Positions 24,346 to 32,015 of a DNA stretch of 64,000 bases are shown piece by piece; position 1 is the first letter of the stretch; each line of letters opens with the position of its first letter. A program made the position numbers and the translations under genes. A model generated the notes under the pieces. That model was not told the origin of the DNA and made no database searches. It saw only the letters and a program-made list of their open reading frames with translations. The stretch is from Streptomyces sp. ICBB 8177 (lineage in GTDB: Bacteria; Actinomycetota; Actinomycetes; Streptomycetales; Streptomycetaceae), in contig NZ_NSKH01000023.1 in the NCBI RefSeq assembly GCF_003144095.1, positions 248,001-312,000 on the forward strand. Reading direction: 5' to 3'.

Positions 24346-27300
24346 TCACCCCGCCGCGTACACGTCCTCGACGTAACGGCCCTGCGCCACCAGGGAGTCG
24401 AGCCACGCGGCAGGGTCCCCGGCCCCCGGCGCGCACCGCGCGTACACCTGGGAGAACGCCTCCCGTACGCCCGGTGCCAGCCGGGCCGCGTCGCCGCAGA
24501 CGTAGACCACCGCGCCGGCCTCCAGCAACTCCCACACCTCGCGCGCCTCCGCGGCGACGCGGTGCTGGACGTAGCGCTGCCCGTCACGCGGCGCGTGCGA
24601 GAACGCCGGGCGCAGACCGACCGCTCCGCATGCCTCGGCCGCCCGCAGCTCGCCGTCGTGCAGCAGGTCGACGTCCGGGTGGTCGCAGCCGAAGTACAGC
24701 AGCGCGGGCGGGAGTTGGCCTCCGGCGGCGCGCAGCGCGACCCGGTCGGCGACGGCGCCGCGGAACGGCGCGAGGCCGGTGCCCGCCGCCACCATGATCG
24801 CGGGGACGTCGGTCCGGACGCGGAACGCCTCGCGGCACGACGCCACCCTCGCGTACACCGTCTCGCCCGGGCGCACCCGGTTCAGCCACGCGGACCCCGC
24901 GCCGGTGTACGTGCCCTCGCCCGACCGGTGCGGTGCCCGCAGCAGCGACACCATGAGGTCCACGTGGCGGGGCGAGCCGGCGGGGGAGGAGGAGATCGAG
25001 TAGTGGCGCGGACGCAGCGCGGGCAGCAGCTCCAGCACCGTCGCCCACTCCAGCGTGCCGACGAGCGCCGGGTGCCGCTCGATCAGGTCCAGCACGCTGT
25101 CCGGGCCGGGCCGGCGCTCCTTCAGGGCGAGCCGCTCGGGCGGGCACGGGTCGTGGTCGGCCAGGACGGCGATCTGCTCGGCGGTCGCCGGCGTCGCCAA
25201 CTCCAGGTGATGGGAGAGGAGTTCGCGGACCGGCAGCGGGCGGTCGACCGGCAGCGCGCCGCGCGAGGGGCGGCGCGGGTGGACGGAGAGCACCGCGTCC
25301 GGGTCGGCGCCGAGCAGGCGGGCGGCCCGCTCCACCTGCTCCGGGTCGTTGACCGGCAGGACGGCCAGGTGGTCGCCGGTCCGGTAGGTGACGCCCTCGG
25401 GCAGCGCGAGCCGGACGAACCGCTTGGAGCGGCCCAACGGGTGCGTCATGTCGACCAGTTCGCGGCACTCGACCACCGTCATGGGCACCACCTCGTGCCG
25501 CCGCGCCAGCGCGTCGAGCGGGCCGCCGGTCAGGACGGCGACCTCGTGCGCGGGACCGGAGGCGGTGCCACCCGCGTCGCCCGCGCTGTCGCGGTCGCCG
25601 TACCGGGCCAGCAGCGCGTGCCGCAGCGCGGTGGTGAACCGCCGCACCCCACCCGCCAGGTCGCCGCCCGCGTCCGCCTCGCCCCTGGGCAGCAGGCGTT
25701 CCCCGCCGAGGGCCGCCAGGCGGCCGTCCACGAGCGTGGGCACGCGCTGGTAGGTGGCGGCCCAGTTGCGGTCGCCGACGCCCAGCACCGCGTACCGCAC
25801 GCCGTCCGCCGAGGCGTTCTCGCCCTCCAGCCAGGAGACGAACGCGGCGGCCTCGTCCGTGGGCCGCCCGTTGTAGGAGGCGGCGACGATGACGACCGGG
25901 GAGGTGCGCGGCAGCGTGCCGTCCGCGTACGCGTCGAGCGGGGCCACGCCCACCTCGCACCCCAGCTCGGCGCCCAGGTCGGCCAGTTGACCGGCCAGTT
26001 CGCGGCAGGCGCCGAGGTTGGAGCCGTGCAGGACGGTCAGCGCGGTCCCCGGCATGACCCGCGTCGCCAGGGCGGCACTCCCGTCCGTCTCCGGCTCCCC
26101 GGTCCCGGTGCCCGGCTGCGGGGCCGTCGTGCGCTCGGTGCGCCGGGCGAGCTTCAGGGTGAAGCCCTCCGGCTTGAGGGTGAGCGTCTCGCGGATCCGC
26201 AGGTGGTAGCCGGTGTGGTCGAGGAAGCGGTAGCGGTGGATCAGCAGCCCGAGCAGCATCACCGCCTCGTGCAGTGCGAACTGCCGCCCGATGCAGGCGC
26301 GTTCACCGGTGCCGAACGGCTTGAAGGCGTGCGGGGGCAGCGCCGCCTCCCGCTCCGGCGCGAAGCGGTCCGGGTCGAACAACTCCGCGTTGTCGCCCCA
26401 CACCGGGTCGCGGTGCAGCATAGGCGTCAGCACGAACGCGGTGTCCCCGGCCCGCATCGGCAGCCTCCCGCCGCCCAGTTCGGTGTTCCGCCTGGCGGTG
26501 CGCCCGAAGACGGCGGCCGTCGGCCACAGCCGCAGTGCCTCGCACAGCACCTGTCGTACGTACGTCAGCCGCCCCACGTCCTCGAACGCGGGCCGCGGGT
26601 CGGCCGCGTCGCCCCACAACGCGTCCACCTCGTCGCGCGCCCGGCTCAGCACCGCCGGGTTCTTCAGCAGGTGGTACAGCGCGAAGGACAGCGCACCGGA
26701 CGTCGTCTCGTGGCCCGCGATGAGGAAGGTGATGACCTGGTTGCGGATGTTGGCCGGGTCCAGCGTCTCACCGGAGACCGGATGCGGTGCCTGGAGCATC
26801 AGCCCCAGCAGGTCGCCGGTGCCCGCCTCACCGCTCGCGCGCCGCGCGTCGATCACCTCGTCCACCACCCCGGCCAGGTAGTCCGCGTCCGCGCGGAACG
26901 CCGCGTCCTGCGCCGCGTGGTCCAGCCCGTCGTCCGGGCGGCGTGCCAGCAGGCCCTGGGAATGCGCGAGACAGCGCACCATCGCCGCGACGAACGGGTG
27001 CTCCTCGCTGCGCCCGAACGAGCCGAAGTCGTAGCCGAACCCGGCCAGCCCGATGGTGTCCAGCGTCATCCGCGTCATGTCCTCGGCCACCTCGACCGGG
27101 CGGCCGTCCGCCAGCGCCGCGTCCCAGGAGGCGATCAGGCGCCGGGCGACCCGTAGCATCGTGGGGTGGTAGGTGCGCAGGGAACCCATCGCGAAGGCGG
27201 GCAGCAGGATGTCGTGCGCCTTCGCCCAGTTGGGCTCGTCGTTGTACGCGGTGAACAGCCCGTCCCCGGCGAACTCCCTGACGTGTTCGAGCGCCGGGCC

Positions 27301-27510
27301 GACCGCCTTGGCGAACCGCTCCTCGTCGGCGAGCTCGTTCACCAGGTCCAGCGAGCAGGCGAAGAGCGCGTCACGCTCTCCGTACCGCCGCACGAACAGC
27401 GGCCCGTGCTCCCTGGCCAGTTCCATCGTCCGCTGGAGCGGACGTGTCCCCAGGCCCTCACGGGTCATGTCGGCCACCGGGATCGCGGTCCGGTCAGCAC
27501 TGCGCGTCAT
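24346..27510 (-). CDS. Self-sufficient cytochrome P450-reductase (CYP102/BM3 type)
   Basis: A 1054-residue natural fusion. The P450 domain (1 to about 465) has the I-helix oxygen motif FLIAGHETTSGAL, the K-helix ExxR in CEALRLWP, and the heme loop FGTGERACIGRQF with its Cys ligand. The FMN/flavodoxin domain begins TVLHGSNLGACRELAGQL (about 495). The FAD/NADPH reductase domain carries the FAD motif RHYSISSSP, the pyrophosphate/NADP motif AAGTGLAPFRG and the C-terminal VEDVYAAG. CYP102 enzymes hydroxylate fatty acids at sub-terminal positions. ATG 27510 precedes the conserved TREGLGTRPLQRTMEL region. A PAS-LuxR regulator is transcribed divergently across 155 bp, making it the likely controller. 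Confidence 0.93.
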   Translation of the reverse strand: MTRSADRTAIPVADMTREGLGTRPLQRTMELAREHGPLFVRRYGERDALFACSLDLVNELADEERFAKAVGPALEHVREFAGDGLFTAYNDEPNWAKAHDILLPAFAMGSLRTYHPTMLRVARRLIASWDAALADGRPVEVAEDMTRMTLDTIGLAGFGYDFGSFGRSEEHPFVAAMVRCLAHSQGLLARRPDDGLDHAAQDAAFRADADYLAGVVDEVIDARRASGEAGTGDLLGLMLQAPHPVSGETLDPANIRNQVITFLIAGHETTSGALSFALYHLLKNPAVLSRARDEVDALWGDAADPRPAFEDVGRLTYVRQVLCEALRLWPTAAVFGRTARRNTELGGGRLPMRAGDTAFVLTPMLHRDPVWGDNAELFDPDRFAPEREAALPPHAFKPFGTGERACIGRQFALHEAVMLLGLLIHRYRFLDHTGYHLRIRETLTLKPEGFTLKLARRTERTTAPQPGTGTGEPETDGSAALATRVMPGTALTVLHGSNLGACRELAGQLADLGAELGCEVGVAPLDAYADGTLPRTSPVVIVAASYNGRPTDEAAAFVSWLEGENASADGVRYAVLGVGDRNWAATYQRVPTLVDGRLAALGGERLLPRGEADAGGDLAGGVRRFTTALRHALLARYGDRDSAGDAGGTASGPAHEVAVLTGGPLDALARRHEVVPMTVVECRELVDMTHPLGRSKRFVRLALPEGVTYRTGDHLAVLPVNDPEQVERAARLLGADPDAVLSVHPRRPSRGALPVDRPLPVRELLSHHLELATPATAEQIAVLADHDPCPPERLALKERRPGPDSVLDLIERHPALVGTLEWATVLELLPALRPRHYSISSSPAGSPRHVDLMVSLLRAPHRSGEGTYTGAGSAWLNRVRPGETVYARVASCREAFRVRTDVPAIMVAAGTGLAPFRGAVADRVALRAAGGQLPPALLYFGCDHPDVDLLHDGELRAAEACGAVGLRPAFSHAPRDGQRYVQHRVAAEAREVWELLEAGAVVYVCGDAARLAPGVREAFSQVYARCAPGAGDPAAWLDSLVAQGRYVEDVYAAG

Positions 27511-27665
27511 GGGGGCTCCCTCCCTGGAGCGACGTGCTGATGGGTGACCAGCGATCCGCCGCCCCTTCCACGATGGCGAACGCCGGAAGCGCCCAGGACC
27601 CGGCGACTGCACGTTCGTGTAGTGGGCGGACACCCCCGGGGGCTGGACAGGACCTGTGCGATGTG

Positions 27666-28403
27666 ATGGGCGGGCCGGTGGCGGACGACGGGCGGGAGCC
27701 CCGAGCGGACGACGGCCGGGAGTCCGGACCGCACGACGCGGGCGGACGGGCCGCGCACTGGCGGCGGGAGGCGGCCGCCTGGCACAACCGCTTCATCATG
27801 CTGCTCGACCGCTCGCCGGTGCCGATCGCGATCGCCGACACCGAAGGCGTGGTCTCGGGCGTCAATCCGCCGTTCGCCGCGCTGTGGGGACTGCGGCCCG
27901 GGCAGCTGCGCGACCGCAGGCTGCTCGACCTGTTCGACCCGCAGGACCACGACCGGCTGTGGCGGCTGGCCGAGGCGCTGCGCACCGGCCGCCGCTCCCG
28001 CTACCCGCTGCGGGTGCGCTGGCAGGGCGCGGGCGGCGCGTGCGGCACCGGTCAGCTCACCGTGGAGCCGGTCGGGGGCGACACGCAGACCGCTCCGGCG
28101 CTGCTGGTGACGCTGCGCGAGGAGGAGCCGCCCCGCGCCTGCCTGGATCCGCCCCGCGGTGTGGAGCTGGGCGAACGGGAGGCGGCGGTGCTGGCGCTGG
28201 TGGCCTCAGGGGCCACCACGGCCGCGATCGCCCGCGCGCTGGACCTCACCGTGGACGGAGTCAACTACCACCTGGGCAGGCTCGCGCGCAGGCTCCAGGC
28301 GCCCAACCGGGCCGCCCTGGTCGCCCGCGCGTACGTCCTCGGCCTGCTGGAACCGGGCAGCTGGCCACCCCGGGCGCGGGTGCACGATCAGGAGCGGGAC
28401 TGA
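27666..28403 (+). CDS. PAS-LuxR family transcriptional regulator
   Basis: A 245-residue protein. After a disordered acidic N-terminus comes a PAS domain at about residues 40-150 (MLLDRSPVPIAIADTEGVVSGVNPPFAALWGLRPGQLRDRRLLDLFDPQD). A LuxR-type helix-turn-helix ends the protein (LGEREAAVLALVASGATTAAIARALDLTVDGVNYHLGRLARRLQAPNRAALVARAYVLGLL). It is divergent from the P450-reductase, so sensing a small hydrophobic or redox signal to control that gene is a reasonable inference. The ATG at 27666 was chosen; GTG 27663 is adjacent. Confidence 0.85.
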   Translation: MGGPVADDGREPRADDGRESGPHDAGGRAAHWRREAAAWHNRFIMLLDRSPVPIAIADTEGVVSGVNPPFAALWGLRPGQLRDRRLLDLFDPQDHDRLWRLAEALRTGRRSRYPLRVRWQGAGGACGTGQLTVEPVGGDTQTAPALLVTLREEEPPRACLDPPRGVELGEREAAVLALVASGATTAAIARALDLTVDGVNYHLGRLARRLQAPNRAALVARAYVLGLLEPGSWPPRARVHDQERD

Positions 28404-28476
28404 CGGCGCGTTGCGAGGAGGGTGGCCGGTGGGGCCCCGGCGCACAGGCGGTCGCGCCCCGGCACGCAGACGGAAA

Positions 28477-28508
28477 GGCGGCGGGCGCGTCGCCGTGCGC
28501 CCGCCGCC
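28477..28508. terminator. Bidirectional terminator hairpin
   Basis: Perfect 12-bp arms GGCGGCGGGCGC/GCGCCCGCCGCC with an 8-nt loop. It lies between the convergent PAS-LuxR gene and isochorismatase-type gene. Confidence 0.75.
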
Positions 28509-28534
28509 TCCGATGGGCCGTCGGCCCGTCCGGC

Positions 28535-29089
28535 TCAGCCCAGCAGCGCGATGATCGCGTCCGTGGTGTCGGTCTCGCCGAGGCGGGGGAGGATCTTCTC
28601 GACGCTGACCCGGTGGGTCTCCGGGTCGAGGTCGGTCACCGCGTCGGTCGCGACGGTGACGTTGTAGCCGTGCTCGTAGGCGGCACGCGCGGTGGACTCC
28701 ACGCCGATGCTGGTCGCGATGCCGGCGACGACCACCTGGGTCACCTCGCGCCTGCGCAGCTCATCGTCGAGGGCGGTGCCGTGGAACGCGCCCCAGGTCT
28801 GCTTGGTGACGGTGATGTCGTCCGGCTGCTGGTCCAGCTCCGGCACCAGGTCGGCCCAGTCGGCGGGCGGCTGACCGCCGGAGTGGGACCGCTCGGTGCG
28901 GCCCGGGGCGCCGCCGGTCACGTTGACCAGCACGACCGGCAGTCCGGCCTTGCGGAACGCGGCGGCGAGCCGCGCGCCGTTGCCCACGACCTGTGCGGCG
29001 GGCAGCGGCTGGACCGGGGCGCCGGCGATGCCCTTCTGGAGGTCCACGAGGACGAGCGCGGTACGGGGGTCGAGTTGCGTAGCGGGCAT
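28535..29089 (-). CDS. Isochorismatase-family cysteine hydrolase
   Basis: A 184-residue cysteine-hydrolase fold (RTALVLVDLQKGIAG with catalytic Asp; VTKQTWGAFHGTALDDELRRREVTQVVVAGIATSIGVESTARAAYEHGYNVTVATDAVTD). The position after the cis-peptide motif VVVAGIATSIGVES normally carries the nucleophilic Cys (GxxTxxCV). Here it reads IATSIGVES, with Ile where Cys would sit. It may therefore be catalytically altered, like isochorismate-type members that lack the Cys. A MarR regulator lies immediately upstream on the same strand, 61 bp away, so the two form a transcription unit. Confidence 0.85.
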   Translation of the reverse strand: MPATQLDPRTALVLVDLQKGIAGAPVQPLPAAQVVGNGARLAAAFRKAGLPVVLVNVTGGAPGRTERSHSGGQPPADWADLVPELDQQPDDITVTKQTWGAFHGTALDDELRRREVTQVVVAGIATSIGVESTARAAYEHGYNVTVATDAVTDLDPETHRVSVEKILPRLGETDTTDAIIALLG

Positions 29090-29150
29090 GGGTGCCGCCT
29101 TCTTTCCTGGGTGGTTCCGGCCTGTTTGCGGCCTGGGTGGTTCGGGAGCG

Positions 29151-29579
29151 TCAGGACTGAGCCAGCCGCCTCAGCAGGGCGACGGCCTCGGTCAGGGTGC
29201 GCTGCTGTGCCTCGGTCAGCTCGGTCTCGATGGCCTCGGTCAGCCAGCCGCGCTTGGCGTCCCGCGCCGAGGCGACGCACCGTGCGCCGGCCGCGGTGAG
29301 CGACACGACGACCTGACGGCCGTCCCCGGGATCGGGGCGGCGCTCGACCAGCCCCTGCTCCTCCAGCGCGGCGACGGTCAGGCGCATCGACTGGGGCCGC
29401 ACGCGTTCCGCCCGGGCCAGCGCCGCCGTCGTGGCGTCCCCTTCCGCGAGGCGGCCCAGCACGATGCGCTGTGACGGCGTGAGCCCGCCGTGCGGCGCGG
29501 CGGCCCGCATGCGCCGGCTGAGCTGCGCGACGGCGGTCGCCAGCTCGACGGCGGTACGTGAGGGATCCGGTTCAGGCAC
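29151..29579 (-). CDS. MarR family transcriptional regulator
   Basis: A 142-residue winged-helix repressor (GGLTPSQRIVLGRLAEGDATTAALARAERVRPQSMRLTVAALEEQGLVERRPDPGDGRQVVVSLTAAGARCV). The wing contains the typical DxRQ turn. The GTG at 29579 gives VPEPDPSRTAVE. A perfect 14-bp-arm palindrome starts 17 bp upstream, consistent with autorepression together with the downstream hydrolase gene. Confidence 0.88.
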   Translation of the reverse strand: MPEPDPSRTAVELATAVAQLSRRMRAAAPHGGLTPSQRIVLGRLAEGDATTAALARAERVRPQSMRLTVAALEEQGLVERRPDPGDGRQVVVSLTAAGARCVASARDAKRGWLTEAIETELTEAQQRTLTEAVALLRRLAQS

Positions 29580-29596
29580 TCCGGCACCGTAAGCGA

Positions 29597-29628
29597 TCGA
29601 CAGGCAGACTGCCAAGTCTGCCTGTCGA
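29597..29628. promoter_or_regulatory. MarR operator: perfect inverted repeat
   Basis: TCGACAGGCAGACT and its exact reverse complement are separated by GCCA, directly ahead of the marR start. At 14 bp per arm it is longer and more perfect than chance allows. It is the obvious site for the adjacent MarR dimer. Confidence 0.8.
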
Positions 29629-29780
29629 ACCCGCCCGCCGGTCCGGCCGTCCTCGGCGGGCGCCCGGTGGCCAGACGGCGGCCTCCGGCGATCGTGACCG
29701 GACGAAACGTGATCGTCTTCGTTGAGTAACGACCTACGTATTGCCACAGTGGGTGATGCGCTCTTACCGTCTTTCCCTCA

Positions 29781-29806
29781 GCGGGTTCTACGTGCGTAGA
29801 CCCCGC
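29781..29806. promoter_or_regulatory. Inverted repeat ahead of the pyrimidine/hydantoin operon
   Basis: GCGGGTTCTACG-TG-CGTAGACCCCGC: 12-bp arms with one mismatch, containing a perfect TCTACG/CGTAGA core, 27 bp before the first gene of the operon. It could be an operator or a 5' UTR hairpin. The sequence CTACGTA also occurs about 50 bp upstream (near 29733). Confidence 0.5.
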
Positions 29807-29832
29807 TTGACGTCGCGTCAGAGGAGCTGGTC

Positions 29833-30675
29833 ATGGCCACAGTCGTACGCGCCGCACTCGTCCAGGCCACCTGGACCGGTGACACCGAATCGATGATCGC
29901 CAAGCACGAGGAGCACGCCCGTGCGGCAGCCGCCCAGGGCGCGAAGATCATCGGGTTCCAGGAGGTCTTCAACGCCCCGTACTTCTGCCAGGTGCAGGAG
30001 CCGGAGCACTACCGCTGGGCCGAGCCGGTCCCGGACGGCCCCACCGTCCAGCGCATGCGGGCGCTGGCCCGGGAGACCGGCATGGTGATCGTCGTCCCGG
30101 TCTTCGAGATCGAGCAGTCCGGCTTCTACTACAACACCGCCGCCGTCATCGACGCCGACGGGACCGTGCTGGGCACCTACCGCAAGCACCACATCCCGCA
30201 GGTCAAGGGCTTCTGGGAGAAGTACTACTTCAAGCCCGGCAACCTCGGCTGGCCGGTCTTCGACACGGCCGTCGGCAAGGTCGGCGTCTACATCTGCTAC
30301 GACCGGCACTTTCCCGAGGGCTGGCGGGCGCTGGGCCTGGCCGGGGCGCAGATCGTCTACAACCCGTCCGCCACCTCGCGCGGTCTGTCCGCCTACCTGT
30401 GGCAGCTGGAGCAGCCCGCGGCGGCCGTCGCCAACGAGTACTTCGTCGCCGCGATCAACCGCGTCGGCCAGGAGGAGTACGGCGACAACGACTTCTACGG
30501 CACGTCGTACTTCGTCGACCCGCGCGGCCGGTTCGTGGGGGAGCCGGCCAGCGACACCAAGGAGGAACTGGTCGTGCGCGACCTCGACCTCGGGCTGATC
30601 GACGAGGTCAGGCAGCAGTGGGCGTTCTACCGGGACCGCCGTCCCGACGCCTACGGCGACCTCGTGGAGCCCTGA
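29833..30675 (+). CDS. Nitrilase-family amidohydrolase, probable beta-ureidopropionase
   Basis: A 280-residue carbon-nitrogen hydrolase with the catalytic triad visible: Glu in IIGFQEVFNAPYF, Lys in YRKHHIPQVKGFWEKYYF and Cys in VGVYICYDRHFPEGWRALGLAGAQIVYNPSA. The tail (NDFYGTSYFVDPRGRFVGEPAS...LIDEVRQQWAFYRDRRPDAYGDL) matches N-carbamoyl-beta-alanine / N-carbamoyl amino acid amidohydrolases. It would release beta-alanine, CO2 and ammonia in the last hydrolytic step of reductive pyrimidine breakdown. It is the first gene of a five-gene operon whose dihydropyrimidinase and aminotransferase support this role. An agmatine or putrescine amidase role is less likely in this context. Confidence 0.88.
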   Translation: MATVVRAALVQATWTGDTESMIAKHEEHARAAAAQGAKIIGFQEVFNAPYFCQVQEPEHYRWAEPVPDGPTVQRMRALARETGMVIVVPVFEIEQSGFYYNTAAVIDADGTVLGTYRKHHIPQVKGFWEKYYFKPGNLGWPVFDTAVGKVGVYICYDRHFPEGWRALGLAGAQIVYNPSATSRGLSAYLWQLEQPAAAVANEYFVAAINRVGQEEYGDNDFYGTSYFVDPRGRFVGEPASDTKEELVVRDLDLGLIDEVRQQWAFYRDRRPDAYGDLVEP

Positions 30676-30680
30676 TCGTT

Positions 30681-32015
30681 ATGGCAGCCATGACCGATCC
30701 CGCGCACTCCGCGCTCTTCGCCCGCCACCGCGCCGTCATGCCGGACTGGCTGGCCACCTACTACCGGCAGCCCATCGAGATCACCCATGGCGAGGGCCGC
30801 CGGGTCTGGGACGCCGAGGGACGCGAGTACCTCGACTTCTTCGGCGGCATCCTGACCACCATGACCGCGCACGCGCTGCCCGAGGTCACCAAGGCGGTCA
30901 GCGAGCAGGCGGGCCGCATCCTGCACAGCTCGACCCTCTACCTCAACCGCACCGCCGTCGAACTCGCCGAGCGCATCGCGGCGTTGTCCGGCATCCCCGA
31001 CGCCCGGGTCTTCTTCACCACCTCAGGCACCGAGGCCAACGACACCGCACTGCTGCTCGCCACGACCTTCCGCCGCTCCAACCAGATCGTGGCGCTGCGC
31101 AACAGCTACCACGGCCGCTCCTTCACCTCGATCGGGATCACCGGCAACTCCTCCTGGTCGCCGACGAGTCTGTCGCCGCTCCAGACCCTCTACGTGCACG
31201 GCGGCATCCGCAGCCGGGGCCCGTTCACACACCTGACGGACGCGCAGTTCATCGCGGCCTGCGTCGAGGACCTGCGCGACGTGCTCGGTCAGGCCAACGG
31301 CACCGTCGCCGCGCTGATCGCCGAACCGGTGCAGGGCGTCGGCGGGTTCACCTCGCCGCCGGACGGGCTGCTCGCGGCGTTCCGCGAGGTGCTGGCGGAA
31401 CGCGGCATCCTGTGGATCACCGACGAGGTGCAGACCGGCTGGGGCCGCACCGGCGACCACTTCTGGGGGTGGCAGGCGCACGCCGAGGCCGGACCACCGG
31501 ACATCCTCACCTTCGCCAAGGGCATCGGCAACGGCCTGTCCATGGGCGGCGTCGTCGCCCGGGCCGAGGTGATGAACTGCCTGGACGCCAACTCCATCTC
31601 CACCTTCGGCGGCAGCCCCGTCACCACCGCCGGCGCGCTCGCCAACCTCACCTATCTCGTCGACCACGACCTGCAGGGCAACGCCCGCCGCGTCGGCGGG
31701 CTGCTGCTCGCCAGGCTCCAGTCGATCGCCGCCGCCAGCCCGGTCGTGCGCGAGGTGCGCGGGCGCGGGCTGATGATCGGCGTCGAACTGGTCGAACCCG
31801 GCACCGGCGAGCCGTCGCCCGCGATCGCCACCGCGGTCCTGGAAGCCGCCCGCGAAGGCGGCCTGCTCATCGGCAAGGGCGGACGCGCCGGCAACGTCCT
31901 GCGGATCGCGCCGCCCCTGACGCTCACCGTCGCCGAGGCCGAACGCGGCGCCGCCGTCCTGGAAGGCGCGCTGCGCGAGGCCCATGCCGCCACCACGGAA
32001 GGACAGCGCGCATGA
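30681..32015 (+). CDS. Class III aminotransferase (beta-alanine/AGXT2-like)
   Basis: A 444-residue PLP enzyme. The substrate-binding N-terminus is LDFFGGILTTMTAHALPEVTKAV. The PLP phosphate loop is FFTTSGTEANDTALLLAT. The Asp pairing with the pyridine nitrogen is in LWITDEVQTGWGRTGDHFW, and the Schiff-base Lys is in DILTFAKGIGNGLSMGG. It resembles AGXT2/beta-alanine-pyruvate transaminases, so it would turn beta-alanine into malonate semialdehyde. It starts 5 bp after the upstream gene and overlaps the next by 4 bp (ATGA). Confidence 0.88.
   Translation: MAAMTDPAHSALFARHRAVMPDWLATYYRQPIEITHGEGRRVWDAEGREYLDFFGGILTTMTAHALPEVTKAVSEQAGRILHSSTLYLNRTAVELAERIAALSGIPDARVFFTTSGTEANDTALLLATTFRRSNQIVALRNSYHGRSFTSIGITGNSSWSPTSLSPLQTLYVHGGIRSRGPFTHLTDAQFIAACVEDLRDVLGQANGTVAALIAEPVQGVGGFTSPPDGLLAAFREVLAERGILWITDEVQTGWGRTGDHFWGWQAHAEAGPPDILTFAKGIGNGLSMGGVVARAEVMNCLDANSISTFGGSPVTTAGALANLTYLVDHDLQGNARRVGGLLLARLQSIAAASPVVREVRGRGLMIGVELVEPGTGEPSPAIATAVLEAAREGGLLIGKGGRAGNVLRIAPPLTLTVAEAERGAAVLEGALREAHAATTEGQRA

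Noticed and set aside
23263-27156. A 1297-codon open frame on the plus strand
   Set aside because: Antisense of the GH9 and P450-reductase genes, both of which have unmistakable domain motifs on the minus strand. The frame shows no domain of its own.
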